Assembly: GCA_002914845.1 (NCBI GenBank)
Contig: JXTC01000046.1
Location: forward strand, 810,721-874,720
Length of the DNA: 64,000 nt
From: Trema orientale
Taxonomy: Eukaryota > Streptophyta > Magnoliopsida > Rosales > Cannabaceae
Direction: 5' to 3'
Under the pieces are notes generated by a model that did not search any database, was not told where the DNA came from, and saw only the letters and a program-made list of their open reading frames with translations. Made by a program: the position numbers and the translations under genes. Below are positions 11,255 to 23,348 of the stretch, piece after piece; within the stretch, counting starts at the first letter, position 1, and each line of letters begins with the position of its first letter.

Positions 11255-12126
11255 ATGATTCGAAGCTCCCTACAGAACCCTGTAACCCAATTAAACACAC
11301 CCTTCTCGCCAAAACCACTAACGTTGGCAAGCGCACTCTCCTCTCCCGTATGTCACTTCTCTCTCTCTCTCTTCTTAATGTGTCTTTTGGATCTCTATGG
11401 TTTTTCTTTTGGTTCTCGTATGGTAAATCGGTTGAAAGCTGCTTCTATCCTTACATTCTCAAATGACTTTTGTTTGAGCCGTTACACGTAATTAATATTT
11501 TCGGACTTTTGGCGAATAGTAAATTGGAAACACATATCAAAGAAATTGAAGGAATATTTTGATTGCAGGATTAATCTCAGCTGATTTTGAAGATGCTTCT
11601 GATTCGTCTTCCGAGGAGTTACTTCATGGGTAGGTTTCCATTTTTTTCCCCCCCTTAGGCAAGACTATGTTGAACTTCATCACTGGTTAGTCTTAGGAAC
11701 AAAACGATACAGAAGGCTTATCTGTGTTTTTATTCTTTACAATTTGTATTGATTGTTGGTTTTTAAGCAGCTGGACTATCAACACGAAGTACTACACTGC
11801 TGATGTTTCCGTGTGCGTGGCTCATCTCCACGACAGATTCTCCATTTCGACTCTTCCAATCTATACCCGGCTTGCCGCCCTTGTCATGGTCTTCAACATG
11901 AATGATGTAGGCCGTTTCCTTTCTCACAATTTTACCCTTCTGCGGTGTTTATTTTTTGCCATTTAATGCTCTAGTACCCTATCCATTTGAATTTGTTCTC
12001 TGTGTAACCACAAAAGTGTTGCAGAAATGAATTTCCTTCTATGTAATTCTGTGCAGCTCTCGTCTCTTGTTGCCCTTCAGAATTGGGTAACTCATAATGA
12101 TGTACAAAAGTTTGAGATTTTGTTAA
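11255..12126 (+). pseudogene. 5' fragment of p34/AAGAB-type adaptin-binding small-GTPase-like gene
   Basis: Four exons fit. Exon 1 is about 11255-11347 and holds NVGKRTLLS, the P-loop. Exon 2 is 11569-11629 (LISADFEDASDSSSEELLHG), exon 3 is 11771-11906 (WTINTKYYTADVSV, LPIYTRLAALVMVFNMND) and exon 4 is 12057-12126 (LSSLVALQNWV, QKFEILL). Exons 2-4 join in phase at good GT/AG sites. The family is the alpha/gamma-adaptin-binding protein p34, a Rab-like GTPase-fold protein acting with clathrin adaptors. Exon 1 has a frameshift between the only nearby ATG (11255, MIRSSLQNP) and the P-loop frame, and that frame has no Met before an upstream stop. After KFEILL, where the family continues with an NKxD-type motif and an acidic C-terminal half, the sequence becomes unrelated. 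So it is truncated and frameshifted. Confidence 0.75.
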
Positions 12127-12966
12127 GCCTAACTCAATATACAAAAGTTTTTATAGTACGCGCCTAAAGCACGTACCCGTTGATAAACTTGGATTACTAT
12201 TTGGAAGGCATTTTAGTAGTTATTAGTTAATAAAAGTAGAAAATTGTGAGAAAAAATATTATGGTATTATAGTAAAGGAACCTCCCAAAAAAAAAAAATA
12301 AATAAATAATACAAAAATTAAAACAATATTACATGTAAAATGAACACAATATATATATAAACAATATTGTTAAGAAAAAAATAGTTTTAGAAAAAATTGC
12401 AAATAAGGTGAAAATTGGAGAAAAGGAAATAGACAACCAAAAATGAGTGTTAGCAGCTTACTATTTATAACATCTGGGCTTGGCCCAAAAATGTTTAATG
12501 GTCGGTGTTCCTGTTCAAATGAAGACAAAGAAATTTATGGGCTTTTTCATAACATGAAAATTATATAATATTTGACAAAGTATAAAAATAATAAAACATT
12601 CACCAAGCAGCTGGAATAAAGCAAGCAGCTGGAATAAAGCTCTTCTCCCTAGTAATAGATATATGGCACTAATTCAGTAAGTTATTTTCTTTTTTACTTC
12701 TGTTACCATTTTCGTCAATAGAAATTTAACATGCATACTTTTTTATAATGAAAAATAAGAAAAAAATTAGCATTAATGACATTATTATAGCTATTGGTTC
12801 AATGACTAAAAAAAATACCTACACATAGATTAAAAAAAATACATATTAAATTGGCAACCATATATATATATTTTTGGGAAGGAAAAACCAAATTTGAATA
12901 TGATTAGATTATTAACATTATTTTGTGTCTTTAACCTATAATATAAAAGAGAGGCTATTGTGTTCA

Positions 12967-13003
<37 letters not shown>

Positions 13004-13200
13004 GAGAGAAAAAGAAAGAAGGTTATTGTGACTTCGAAGGTGATTGAAGAGGCACGGTGCTCTACTTTAAGATAGACCTACTCTCGTTTAAAAAATGTAA
13101 GGTCAAGATTCAAACTCTGGTCACCGGAATCTTATTCGTTCTTTATGTAAAAAAAAGAAAAAAAGAAAAGCTACTGTGATATGAATTAATAATAAAAATA
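12127..13200. other. AT-rich spacer
   Basis: No gene recognised. Contains an 18-bp tandem copy of AAGCAGCTGGAATAAAGC at about 12605-12641 and a run of 29 A at 12970-12998. The tract at about 13030-13135 ends in a weak tRNA B-box-like GATTCAAACTC, possibly very old SINE debris. Confidence 0.45.
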
Positions 13201-13558
13201 AGGGATAATTGCAAAAAAAATACCCTAAAGTTTGGGTGTTCTATAGTTTAAATCCTGAAATTTGGACTCTACAAAATAATACCCTGAGAATAAGAATTTC
13301 TGAAAATTAATACCCTGGACAGATTTTTTGACCAATTTTCGGAATGAAAAAACAATAATATCCTCAATTAAAACTAGATTAATCCATATTATTCATCTTA
13401 ATTTTGAGAATATTATTGTATTTTATCAGTTAAAAATCAACACAAGTTATTAATTTTCAGAAATTCGTAATCTCAGGGTATTATTTTGCGGAATCCAAAC
13501 TTCAAAGTTTAAATTACAGAACATCCAAATATGAGGGTATTTTTTTACAATTATCCCT
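13201..13558. mobile_element. MITE with inverted repeats of about 110 bp
   Basis: The left end AGGGATAATTGCAAAAAAAA and the reverse complement of the right end AGGGATAATTGTAAAAAAA stay alignable for about 110 bp, including AAAATAATACCCTGAGA and GAATTTCTGAAAATTAATA in both arms. Flanks share TAAAAATA (13193-13200 and 13558-13565) if the last T belongs to the duplication. An 8-bp duplication suggests hAT or Mutator type. About 357 bp, no coding capacity; the whole unit could fold into one long hairpin. Confidence 0.8.
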
Positions 13559-14729
13559 AAAAATAAAACAAATATTAGATTATGGCAAGGGAGGAGATGA
13601 TGTCCTGCCCCAAAATTAACGGGACTTGTCCCGTTGTATTGTCTTGACCATCCAACTGTTTCAAACTCAAATCTAACGGCTCACATCATTTGGAGAAATT
13701 TTAACTCGAATCTAACGGCCCACATCATTTGGAGAAAAAAGATGGGTGCTCAGAGTTTGACAGAGTAGGCTATAATAGGACGGTAACCAGATGAAAACCA
13801 TATCCTAAAAACATGGGTTTGGAAAGTGTGGAAGGCGTGGGTCTCTGGAAATTGAAGAAAGAGAATAAAAGTTATTCAAAGCTTAAAACCTTCTACAAAG
13901 CCAAAACCAGCTCTGATTTGAAACTCATGAGGTCGTGTTTGTGATGTTGAATAGGTATAATATCTCTTTCTGAAGTTTTCTTGTTTTTATTTTTAGTTTT
14001 TTTTTTTTAAAACCAGATCACAACAAACAGGATAATTAATTGGCTTATTCAGATCGACTGCTTTGATACAAAAATGGCAGCCATTGATGGAAAAAGTTTG
14101 AGCTATTTTCCACTAACGCGATATATAAGCCAAAATTGAGGTCACATCTGAGAAATAATTGCGATATATTATGTGATTTTATTGCTTACTATGGAAGACG
14201 ATGGCATCAACACATTAATTCTCATTCAAAAGATCGCATATGCTCTGTTGCTTTTGTTTATTTGGTTTTATTTAATTTTTTTGTCCTTTCTTTTTTTCTT
14301 TTTTATAGTTTCTGAAAACACTTCTTCAAATCAAATTATTGTTTATTCATTAAGTCTAATAATAATAATTTTTTTTCTGACTTTTATTAGGGAAGGGAGA
14401 CTCTATTTGGTTATATCAATATAAAACGTCAAATTAAAGAAGTATCGAATTCCTTTTTTAACACCGGAAATTTGGTAATTATCCCTGAAAAAAAAAAAGG
14501 ATAAAAAATTGGTAATTAATGTAGCATTTAAAGAAAAAAAAATTCAAGGTCTTACTATATTATTTTTATTCCTTGCAATAAAACTGTTACCCAGTACTAA
14601 AAATAATCCCTCCTGATTGTCATTACTTAATCCCATCAAAAATCATGGATAAAACAATCCCTCCTGATTATCTATCCCAGATCTCATCCGCTCATATCAT
14701 TTATAATTAAATCGGCCAAGTATAAACAC
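13559..14729. other. AT-rich spacer with a 39-bp tandem duplication
   Basis: A 39-bp unit containing CTAACGGC and CACATCATTTGGAGAAA occurs twice (13664-13702 and 13703-13741). A 41-codon open frame starts at 13813 (MGLESVEGVGLWKLKKEN) but matches nothing I recognise. Otherwise nothing identified. Confidence 0.4.
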
Positions 14730-17130
14730 TTTCTCTCACTTATCAAGTCAATTAATCACTTTTTCTACCCAAATACATATATACACATATTTTTTCCATT
14801 TTTCTCTTCAATTTTATTAGCTGCCTTGAGCTCTCCATATATTGCTTTGTCTACTTCTCTGTCGTTAAAAAAGAAGAGTAATCATTCAATAAAAAGAATA
14901 GAGTAATATCATTAGTCTTCACATATAAGGCGATAGGAGAGAGAAAACCATATACATTTTGTACTTTGAAAGTTTTCTTGGGAAAACAAATTAAAATATA
15001 CTTATTCATTATTTTACCATTTGTTTTCTCTAAATTATTTGAAATTTATAAGAAACTAATAATTATTTTCAAGAAATGAATTGCTAATTATTCTTTACTT
15101 AGTATTAGTAATTAGGGAGTAAAAGGGTTAGGAAGTCAATTAGTCACTTTTTTTTAACTGATTTCATAATTTCACATTTAATTGGACATTTCTTTTTTCT
15201 AAATCATGATTAATCGTATACGACTCTAATAAATGATACTTTGCAATTTCTCTAATTAAAATGACTAAAAAATCAATTTAGTCACTTTGTTGATTTAATT
15301 TCATAATTTTAAAAATTTTCCAATAACTATAACTGATATTATGTGCATCAATACCTAGTTTGTTTTTTCTTTTTCTTTTTTATAATTTCTCTAATCAAAG
15401 TGATTAGGAAATTTAGTCACTTTTTTTTTACTTGATTCAAACTCCAATTGAACATTTTTTTTTAATCATGACTAATTTTATGCGATACTAATATTTGATA
15501 TCATACACTAACTTAGTATTATGCAATATTTCTAATCAAAGTAACTAAGAACTCAATCTGAGTCATTTTGTTGACTTAATTTTACAAATTTTTACTTCTA
15601 ATTGTATATTTTCCCTAAATCAATACTAAATCTTATATGACACTAATAATTAAATATTTATCCAAAACTAATACTAATTTTATGTGACACTAGTACTTAA
15701 AACTATGCAAATTCTCTTAAACAATGTGATTAGGAAGACAATTTAGTCACTTTGTTAACTTACTTTCATAATTGCACCCCTAATTGAACAATCTTCTAAA
15801 CCAAGTTTAAATCTTATATGACATTAATACTCGGTCTTGTACAATTTATATAATCAAATTGATTATGAGGACAATTTAGTGATTTTATTGACTTAATTTC
15901 TTAATCTCACTTCTAATTAAACATACTTCTAAATTAAGACTAAATTTTATGTGACACTAAGACTTGGTCCTACTCTATTTTTGTAATCAAAGTAATTAGG
16001 AAGTCAATTTAATGACTTTGTTAGCTTACTTTCGAATTTCATATATAATTTTCATAATTTTCCTAAATCAAGACATCTAATGTGACACTAGTACTTGGTA
16101 TTACAAAATTTCATTTATCAGAGTGACTAGGAAGTCAATTTAGTAACTTTTTAAACTTGATATCATAAAGTCACCTCTAATTGGACTTTTTTCCTTTTTC
16201 GTTTTCTTTTTTTTTTTTCCCTCTAAAAATGGCTAATCTTATTCGACACTTATACTTGTTATTACACAATTCTTTTAATTAAAGTGATTTAGAAGTCAAT
16301 TTTGCAAGTTCACTTCTAACTGAATATTTCTTCTGCAGTTATGACTAAGTTTATGTGATACTAGTAGTTTCTTTAATCAAAGTGATTAAGAAGTCAATTC
16401 AGTCACTTTGTTTACTTAAATTCATAAGTTTTACCTCTAATTGAATATTTTTCCTAAATTAAAACTAGTTTCATGTGACACTAATACTTGTTATAATGCA
16501 ATTTCTCTAATTCAAGTGATTAGGAGTCAATTTAGTATATTTTTTATCCAGTTTAATAATTTAATATCTAATTAAAATTTTATCCTAAATCATGATTAAT
16601 CTTTATACGATATTAATACTTGGTATTATGCTATTTCTCTAATCAAAGTGATTACAAAGTTGATTTAGTCACTTTGTTGACTTAATTTCATAAGTTTTAC
16701 CTCTAATTGGACAGTTTTCATAAAACATAACTAATTTTATATGGTACTAATACTTGGTATTAGACAATTTTTCTAATCAAGGTGAATAGGAAGTCACTCT
16801 ATTATATTTCTGACTTAATTTCATAATTTCACATCTAATTGAACTTTTTTTTTTTTTTTTATAAATCATGACTTATCTCATATGACACTAATAATTAAAG
16901 TTATGCAATTTCTCTAATTAGAGTGATTAAGAAGTGAATTTAGTCACTTTGCTGACTTAATTTTGTAATTCACCCCTAATTGAATGTATCTCTAAGCTAA
17001 AATTAAATCTTATATGACACTAATACTAAGTCTGATACAAATTTTCTAATAATTGTGATTAGGAGGTAAATCTAGTGACTTTGTTTGACTTAATAACATA
17101 AATTTACCTATAATTCCATTAAATCCTATG
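14730..17130. repeat. Satellite-like tandem array, unit about 133 bp, about 17 degenerate copies
   Basis: The core GTCAATTTAGTCACTTTGTT, followed by GACTTAATTTCATAATTTCA, then CTAATTGAACATTTTTCC, then a TGTGACACTAATACTTGG block, then TCTCTAATCAAAGTGATTAGGA, recurs along the tract. Core starts fall near 15143, 15281, 15416, 15562, 15746, 15879, 16012, 16143, 16401, 16533, 16668, 16795, 16943 and 17076. Most spacings are 127-148 bp and many are exactly 131-135. One unit near 16290 has lost its core. Copies are clearly diverged, so the array is old. No open reading frame. Confidence 0.85.
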
Positions 17131-17399
17131 TTCATTGTTGTATTTACTAGTAAATTAACAACGTCAAACGCACGTGGTCAAAAATAAAAAATGTATTTCG
17201 ATTTTTTGGGTTTTCTTTTCTGCGCCTTTCACTCTTCTCTAGTGTGCCTTTTTTTTTTCTAATTTTTATTTTTCACCTCTATTTTTTTAATCAAGAAACA
17301 AATAAAAACATTAAAAGGTAGCATATTCTCCACCAGAATCCCTCATTCCCATCCCCTAATCCCATCCTTTCCACTGTTCATTTCTTATCTCCCATCTAA

Positions 17400-18070
17400 G
17401 GCCATCTCCAACCCAGCGGGATAATGGTGTTTCTGCCAAAAATAGAGTAAAAATTCATCTCCAACCCAGCTGTATTTTTTGCGGCAAAATGCTGGGAAGC
17501 TACAGTGCCGAGCCATTAATGGCGTGGCACTGTAGCTGTGCGCTATTTTTTTTATTTTATTTCTTTGATGTTGAACTTCCAAAAATACCCTCCTTTTAAA
17601 TGTTTAATTCCACACGTATTCTTGGGCAAATTTGTTATATTTAAAATGTGTTAATTATTGTAAATGATTTTATATTAATTGTTTAAGTTAATTTTAAAAA
17701 TTAATTAATTTAATAGTTTCAATTTGATAATAAAAATGTTACATATTTATAAATTATTATTTATGTAATTTCGTAATTAATATAATTTATTAATATATTA
17801 TTAAATTAATATGATTTATATAAGTATATTAGTGAAGTAATCGATTAAATAAAATATCTATAGAAAGTTAATGGTTAAAAATGAGATTTGAGTAAAAGTT
17901 AGAGAGAATATTCTTTTTTGTTGTTGAGAATATTCTTTTTTTGTTGTAGAGAATATTCTTTTTGGTGTAGTATTTGGAGTAATAGTTGAAGATGAAAAAA
18001 AAATAGAGTAAAGTTGCTGCATTTTAATATTTTAGTTATTGCAAAATAGAGTTACTAGTTTGAGATAATC
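17400..18070. mobile_element. PIF/Harbinger-type non-autonomous element
   Basis: Starts GGCCATCTCCAACCCAG after TAA (17397-17399) and ends GTTTGAGATAATC before TAA (18071-18073). The TAA target duplication and GGCCATCTCCAAC-type terminus are typical of PIF/Harbinger MITEs; the right terminus has drifted. The internal sequence repeats ATCTCCAACCCAGC at about 17456. A short tandem triplication of GAGAATATTCTTTTT lies at about 17905-17965. No transposase. Confidence 0.65.
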
Positions 18071-18149
18071 TAAGAGAATATGCAATTCCCTTGAAATCCA
18101 TATGTTTCAAAGAGCTGAGCTGAGAAAGGGTTATATACCAAAATCCTAA

Positions 18150-19213
18150 GAGAAATTTCATAAAATATGCTCTGAATGAGTCCTATTTACAACCGTATGA
18201 CTACTCCAATAAAACTTTAAAAAATATGACTAGACCCCCCTGAAAAGACTTAACTACCCTCGAAACATAGACTAGTTGTCTTTCACTTTTTCTCATTCCT
18301 CTCTTTCTATTCTTCTATGCCTCCTCTCAATATTCAGTCTTCTCTTAACTAAATAATTTTCTTAACAATCAAAGCTTAGAGAAACGTAATGGGTATAGTT
18401 TAAAATAGTTGGTATTTGAATTTCGAGATGTTTTGTAGTTGATTCTCTATTAAAAAAAAAATTGGATCAATTTCTATAAAATTCTGGAAATTTGGACTAG
18501 CTACCCTGATGAACATCAAAACTTTTCAATGAAATTTGATGCCATTTTAATGAAGTACGTTTTATAATGGAATTTGAAAAATTGAGTATGGTCATCGAAA
18601 TGACATCGAAATAGCATCAAATTATCATTGAATTTCATCGAAATTTATCGAATTTCATCGAAATTCATCAGATTCCATTATAAAAATATACTTTATTGAA
18701 ATGGCATCGAATTATCATCGAAATGCATTGAATTGTATCGAAATTCATCGAATTTCATCAGATTCTTTTATAAAAATACATTTCACCGAAATTATATTGA
18801 ATTTCATCTAATTAGCATCGAAATGGCATCAAAATACATCGAATTTTTCGATATATATCTGAGTAACTAGGCCAAATTTTCAGAAAATTCTTAGAAACTG
18901 ATCCAAATTTAATTTTTATTACAAAATCTACCAAGAACATCTCGAAACTCAATTATAAGGGCCGACTATTTCCTTTAATGTTGCGGGTACAATTGTCGTT
19001 TGAATTCGATTCCAAAAGAGAAGGAGGTGTGATAGTGGTCTCAATCGACTATTCTTTCCTTTTTTTTCTTTTGATTTTTTTTTCAAAACCAAATAACTAA
19101 AACTATTCTTTTAGGGGTATTTTGGTCAGAGAGTCATATTTTTTGAATAATTAGTGAATAAGTTATATGCTTATAAATAGCTCTCGTTTGAAGCATATTT
19201 AATGAAATTTCTC
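18150..19213. mobile_element. Non-autonomous MULE (element A)
   Basis: Left end GAGAAATTTCATAAAATATG and the reverse complement of the right end GAGAAATTTCATTAAATATG begin an imperfect inverted repeat of about 90 bp that includes AAAAAATATGACT in both arms. Flanks AATCCTAA (18142-18149) and ATTCCTAA (19214-19221) differ at one base, compatible with an 8-9 bp Mutator-type duplication. The inside holds an array of ATCGAA-like hexamers and no transposase. Its termini match those of the 8-kb element that starts only about 78 bp downstream, so it is probably mobilised by that family. Confidence 0.75.
18530..18850 (+). repeat. ATCGAA hexamer array in element A
   Basis: ATCGAA and one-base variants (ATCAAA, ATTGAA, ATCAGA) recur every 8-14 bp, nearly all in the plus orientation, often as CATCGAAAT or TTCATCGAA. 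Candidate transposase-binding subterminal repeats. Confidence 0.75.
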
Positions 19214-19290
19214 ATTCCTAATCCCTTCCCCTTTTTTCTTGAATTTTTTTTAAAAACCCAAAATTTCCAAACCAAAACTCCAGAATAGAA

Positions 19291-19400
19291 GAAAAATTTA
19301 ATTAAATATGCCCCAAACGAGGGCAATTTACAAGCATATGACTCACCCAATAATTGTTCAAAAAATATGACTACGCCCTATTGCAATGACTTAATTAACC
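19291..19400 (+). repeat. Left terminal inverted repeat of element B
   Basis: Runs GAAAAATTTAATTAAATATG, then CCCCAAACGAGGG, then ACAAGCATATGACTCACCC. It pairs with the right terminus and with both termini of element A. Confidence 0.8.
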
Positions 19401-19505
19401 CCGACGTTTTCTTTGAAATACTTCGATAGGCATCGAGTTGGCATTGAAAATTTTGTTCAATGTTCTTCGATATAAGTTCGATGGAGATCAATTTTTTTAG
19501 AATTT
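19395..19505 (-). repeat. Left subterminal hexamers of element B, inverted orientation
   Basis: TTCGAT occurs three times (at about 19423, 19474 and 19486), the reverse complement of ATCGAA. Orientation here is therefore opposite to the arrays in the middle and right of the element. Confidence 0.55.
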
Positions 19506-19591
19506 TGTTTTTCTTCCTTCATATTTTGATTTATTTATCTCTTAAATTAATCTTTTTACCTATTGCAGATTACTCACGTGTCAATATCATA

Positions 19592-22180
19592 ATGATGTAC
19601 AAGGGGGATTAGAAATATAATGAGGAGAAAGATCGTTGGTTTTTTAATGGAAAAAAAATTAAGGGCGTGACTGTTCCAAAGAATATTAGTTACGCAAGTC
19701 TTGTGGACTATTTATATGAGGTTATTAGTACTGAGAAAAGTCATTTTGATTTAGAACTCAAAGTTCTTTACAAGATGGATGGTGTTGTGCTTCCACTGAC
19801 AATCCTTACTAATGATACCGATGTCAAATTTTGGCTTGATGAGTATTCCATCTCCATTCAGCACCGTACGCATTTGTGTGTAACTATGATAGAAAGGTGT
19901 CGTCCAAATGTTGTGACCGATGGGTACAGTCAAATGCAATCATGTGTGCCTGAAACAGCAAAGGAAGAAAATGAAGATCATCACACCAAAGCTCAGCTAT
20001 ATGATCCAAGTCCATGTCATCCGGTGGAACCCACTAATAGTCAAGTTCCAGCAATTTGTGCTCTAGTAAATAATTATAGTGACATATATGAGTAGTTGAA
20101 TGATTGGAGGGAAGATGCCATGTGTCCAGGAGAGGCAATGACTTTTTATGGTGAAAAGATAAACTTGAACTCTGATGTGGATCATTCGAAGTCAGATGAT
20201 GCTTGTAATAATGACAATTATGACACTACGTCCCAGTTGATTCGTTGAGAGAAGGTTGGTATTGCATGTGGTAAATTGAAATTACAAGTTGTTACACCGA
20301 AACAAGTAGAGGCAAATAAAGCAACTAAGACACTTATTACTTCAAGCAGTCATATGCCAAAAGTCTAAATATTGGAACAAGAGCGAAAATAGAGTAGTCC
20401 AATATTTTGTGATGAAGATGTGCCAGAAAGTAAGAATACCGTAGTTGACTTAAGTTTTTCTTCATCATTTGGTGCTAGTACGTGGACAATAAATATGGGT
20501 CAATTATTTGAGAATAAACTTGAATTGAAGACGAAAGTGCATTTACTTGTAATGCAAAAAAATTTTGAATTCAAGGTGAAGAAGTCAGGGAAAGATATAT
20601 GATATGTAACCTGTATAGATGACAAGTGTTGTTGACGCTTGAAAGGCAGAAAGTTAGAGAAGTCAAATATATTTGAGATACGTACCTATGTCTCTATTCA
20701 CAAATGTACATTGGCAGTAAGGCACAAGGACAACCATCAAGCAGCACTATAGCTTGTTGGACAATGCATTAAGAGAAAATACACTGATAGTAAACCTAAT
20801 TATCTACCTCATCAAATAATGGAAGATTTTCATGTTAAATATGGTATTAACATGAATTATACTAAGACTTAGAGGTATAGGGAAAAGACCGTTACTTACG
20901 TTAGAGGGATGCTCAAAGCATCATATCAGCGGTTGCCATCGTTTTTGTATATGTTAGAGAAGAAGAATCAAGGAACAATTACTCATTTGGAGACTGATGA
21001 TGTAAGCTGTTTTAAGTACTTTTTCTTCTCTTTAGAGGTGTGCATTAGAGGATTTTGAGCCACATGTCGTCCAGTGCTTTGTATGGATGAGACCTTCATT
21101 AAGAACAAGATTGGAGGGATGATGTTATGTGCTATTACTCTGGATGCCAATAATCAATTATATCCAGTGGCTATTGCTGTCATAGTTTCAGAGAATAACG
21201 ATTCTTGGATGTATTTTATATTGAAGCTAAGAGAAGCTATAGAATATGTTTAGAATTTGGTGTTCGTATCTGATAGACATACAAGTATTGCGAATGCCTT
21301 GTCTGCAGTGTTCCCGGAAGTACATCATGGAGCATGCATATATCATATTAGCATGAATATCATGGCTAAGTTTAAAACTAATCATTGTCATGAAGAATAT
21401 TTCTTGGCAGCAAAATCTTACTGGATGGCTGATTTCAATCATTATTTTCAAAAGACAAAGGTCAAGGACCCTGCCATTGCATAATATTTAGAAGAAATTG
21501 GTATCAAGAAATGGATTCGGACGTTCTTTCTTGGAATCCAGTACAATATAATGATAACTAACTATGCTGAAAGTATGAACAGTAAAACCAAGGAGGCACG
21601 AAAATGGCCTATTACAAGTATAGCAGAGTTTATCAGATTCACGCTGCAAACTTGGTTTTGGGAATGAAGGGGAAAGGCAGAGAAGTGTGATGGTCCTCTA
21701 GCAACGGACATAGAAAATTATTTGAGAGAGGTGTCTAAAGAAGCCAAAATAATGATAGTTCATCCATTCACCAGTTTTGAGTTTTATGTACAAGCTGGTG
21801 AATGAGACGGTGAAGTTAATCTACAGACAAAAATATATATGTGCAGAAAATTTGACCTAATTGGTCTACCTTGTGCCTATGCATTGGCTACTGCCTGTGA
21901 GCGAGACGTAGACCCCTGAACCTTACGTTCTAGGTTTTATACGACGGAGGTATAGTTGAACTTATATGCTGAAACAATATATCTATTGGGATAAGAAGAT
22001 GAATGGGTTGTATCGGATGACATTAAGCATCGAGGGGTCAATCCTCTACCATATAAGCCTAAGCCAGGTCATCCAAAAATCAAAAGAAGACCGACGAAAG
22101 ATGAAAAGAACAAAACTTAACATCGGTGTAATCGATGCGGAGGACGAGGACATAACAAAGCAAGTTATCAATACATGATG
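19592..22180 (+). pseudogene. MURA transposase of Mutator-like element, decayed
   Basis: Mostly one reading frame is kept from 19592 to about 21480 despite many stops. Seen in order: an N-terminal PB1-like/MuDR domain (KIKGVTVPKNISYASLVDYL, near 19655-19890). MULE transposase core at about 21075-21480 with CMDETFIKNKIGGMM (first catalytic Asp), LDANNQLYPVAIAV, VFVSDRH (second Asp) and CIYHISMN (C-x2-H). A SWIM-type zinc finger at about 21840-21900 reads CRKFDLIGLPCAYALA, with Tyr where the family has His. A C-terminal zinc knuckle CNRCGGRGHNKASY (about 22110-22165) has its last Cys replaced by Tyr. In-frame stops follow DIYE (20093), SQLIR, VKKSGKDI, MNYTKT and AIEYV, among others, and a frame change lies near 21960. 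Clearly non-functional. Confidence 0.85.
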
Positions 22181-22689
22181 TCCGCAACCTCAACTACAAA
22201 TGCATCTACCTCGAAGGCTGTGTAATAACCCAATAAAGTGTTTGGAAAAAATAAAAATAAAATCTAGTAACACTATAATATGCTTTAATAACTCTATATA
22301 CAAATGATGTGATTCTTGCATGTTCAGAGAAAGTAACGTATACTTTACTTCTGTTTCTTGCCATGAACCATAAGATGGATGAATTCATGAGACAGATTTA
22401 GATGTATCTCTTTTATTTTTATAGGCATATGCTGTTCATAGGCACATGCTTGTGGAGTGCACTATGTACAACATGTACCTACGAAATTTATGGAGATGCA
22501 TCTTAATCAGTATCATGGGTTTATCCATCTTATGGTTAATGGCAAAAAACAGAAGTAGAGTGTACGTCGCTTTACTCGAACATACAAGAATCTTGTCATC
22601 TGTATATAGGGTTATTAAAGCATATTGCAGTGTTACTAGATTATTGTAATGTTGTAATGCTTCCTGGTTATTATATTTATTGTAATGTT

Positions 22690-23235
22690 CTACTTGTTAG
22701 CATCGAATTATATATCGAATTGCTGTCGAAATACATCGAATAAGGTCGTGTAATATAATACGGAGTCTACAATGATCGAATTTCATCGAAAAAGTAATCG
22801 AAATGCATCGAATAAGGTCGATGTACAAATGTTCAATTGGTTTCGTCATGTTCGATGTGCTTGTATTGTCATCGAAACGTCATCGAAATCATATCAAAAT
22901 GTATCGAATGTCATATGCTGAATATACTACGGACTTTACGACTATCGAATTCCATCAAATACATAATTTAAATGCATTGAAATAATGGCATCGAAGCCAT
23001 ATCGAGTTGCATCAAATAATGTTGAAGTATGAATGTTCAATTGGTTTCTGTCTTCTTCAATGTGCTTGTGTTGTCATCAAAACGAAAACGAAATCATGTC
23101 GAAATGCATCGAATGTCATACGCTGAACATGCTATGGACTTTACTACTATCGAATTCCATCGAATACATAATCAAAATGCATCGAAAGGCATCAAATTTA
23201 GTCAAAATCCATCGAAATATTCGACTATTGCTGTA
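22690..23235 (+). repeat. Central ATCGAA hexamer array of element B
   Basis: Between the 3' ends of the two convergent genes. ATCGAA recurs in plus orientation, with a larger imperfect duplication: the block with ATGTACAAATGTTCAATTGG, CGTCATCGAAATCAT and CGAATTCCATC at about 22690-22985 is repeated at about 23000-23235. Confidence 0.75.
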
Positions 23236-23348
23236 TGCGATAAATAGTTTTCTGACCAGCTAATTAATTATATTAAATCAAAAAGCATAATTACTAATAA
23301 TTTTATAAATCCATATATAAAGGTAGTTTGAAATATGTAGAACATCAT

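Noticed and set aside
13813-13940. 41-codon open frame starting MGLESVEGVG
   Set aside because: No family likeness, no clear splice context; noted only in the spacer entry.
14730-17130. CRISPR-like reading of the regular repeats
   Set aside because: Units are about 133 bp, degenerate and without unique spacers, in plant nuclear DNA; a satellite fits.
17385-17582. 65-codon open frame on minus
   Set aside because: Covers the left end of a PIF/Harbinger MITE.
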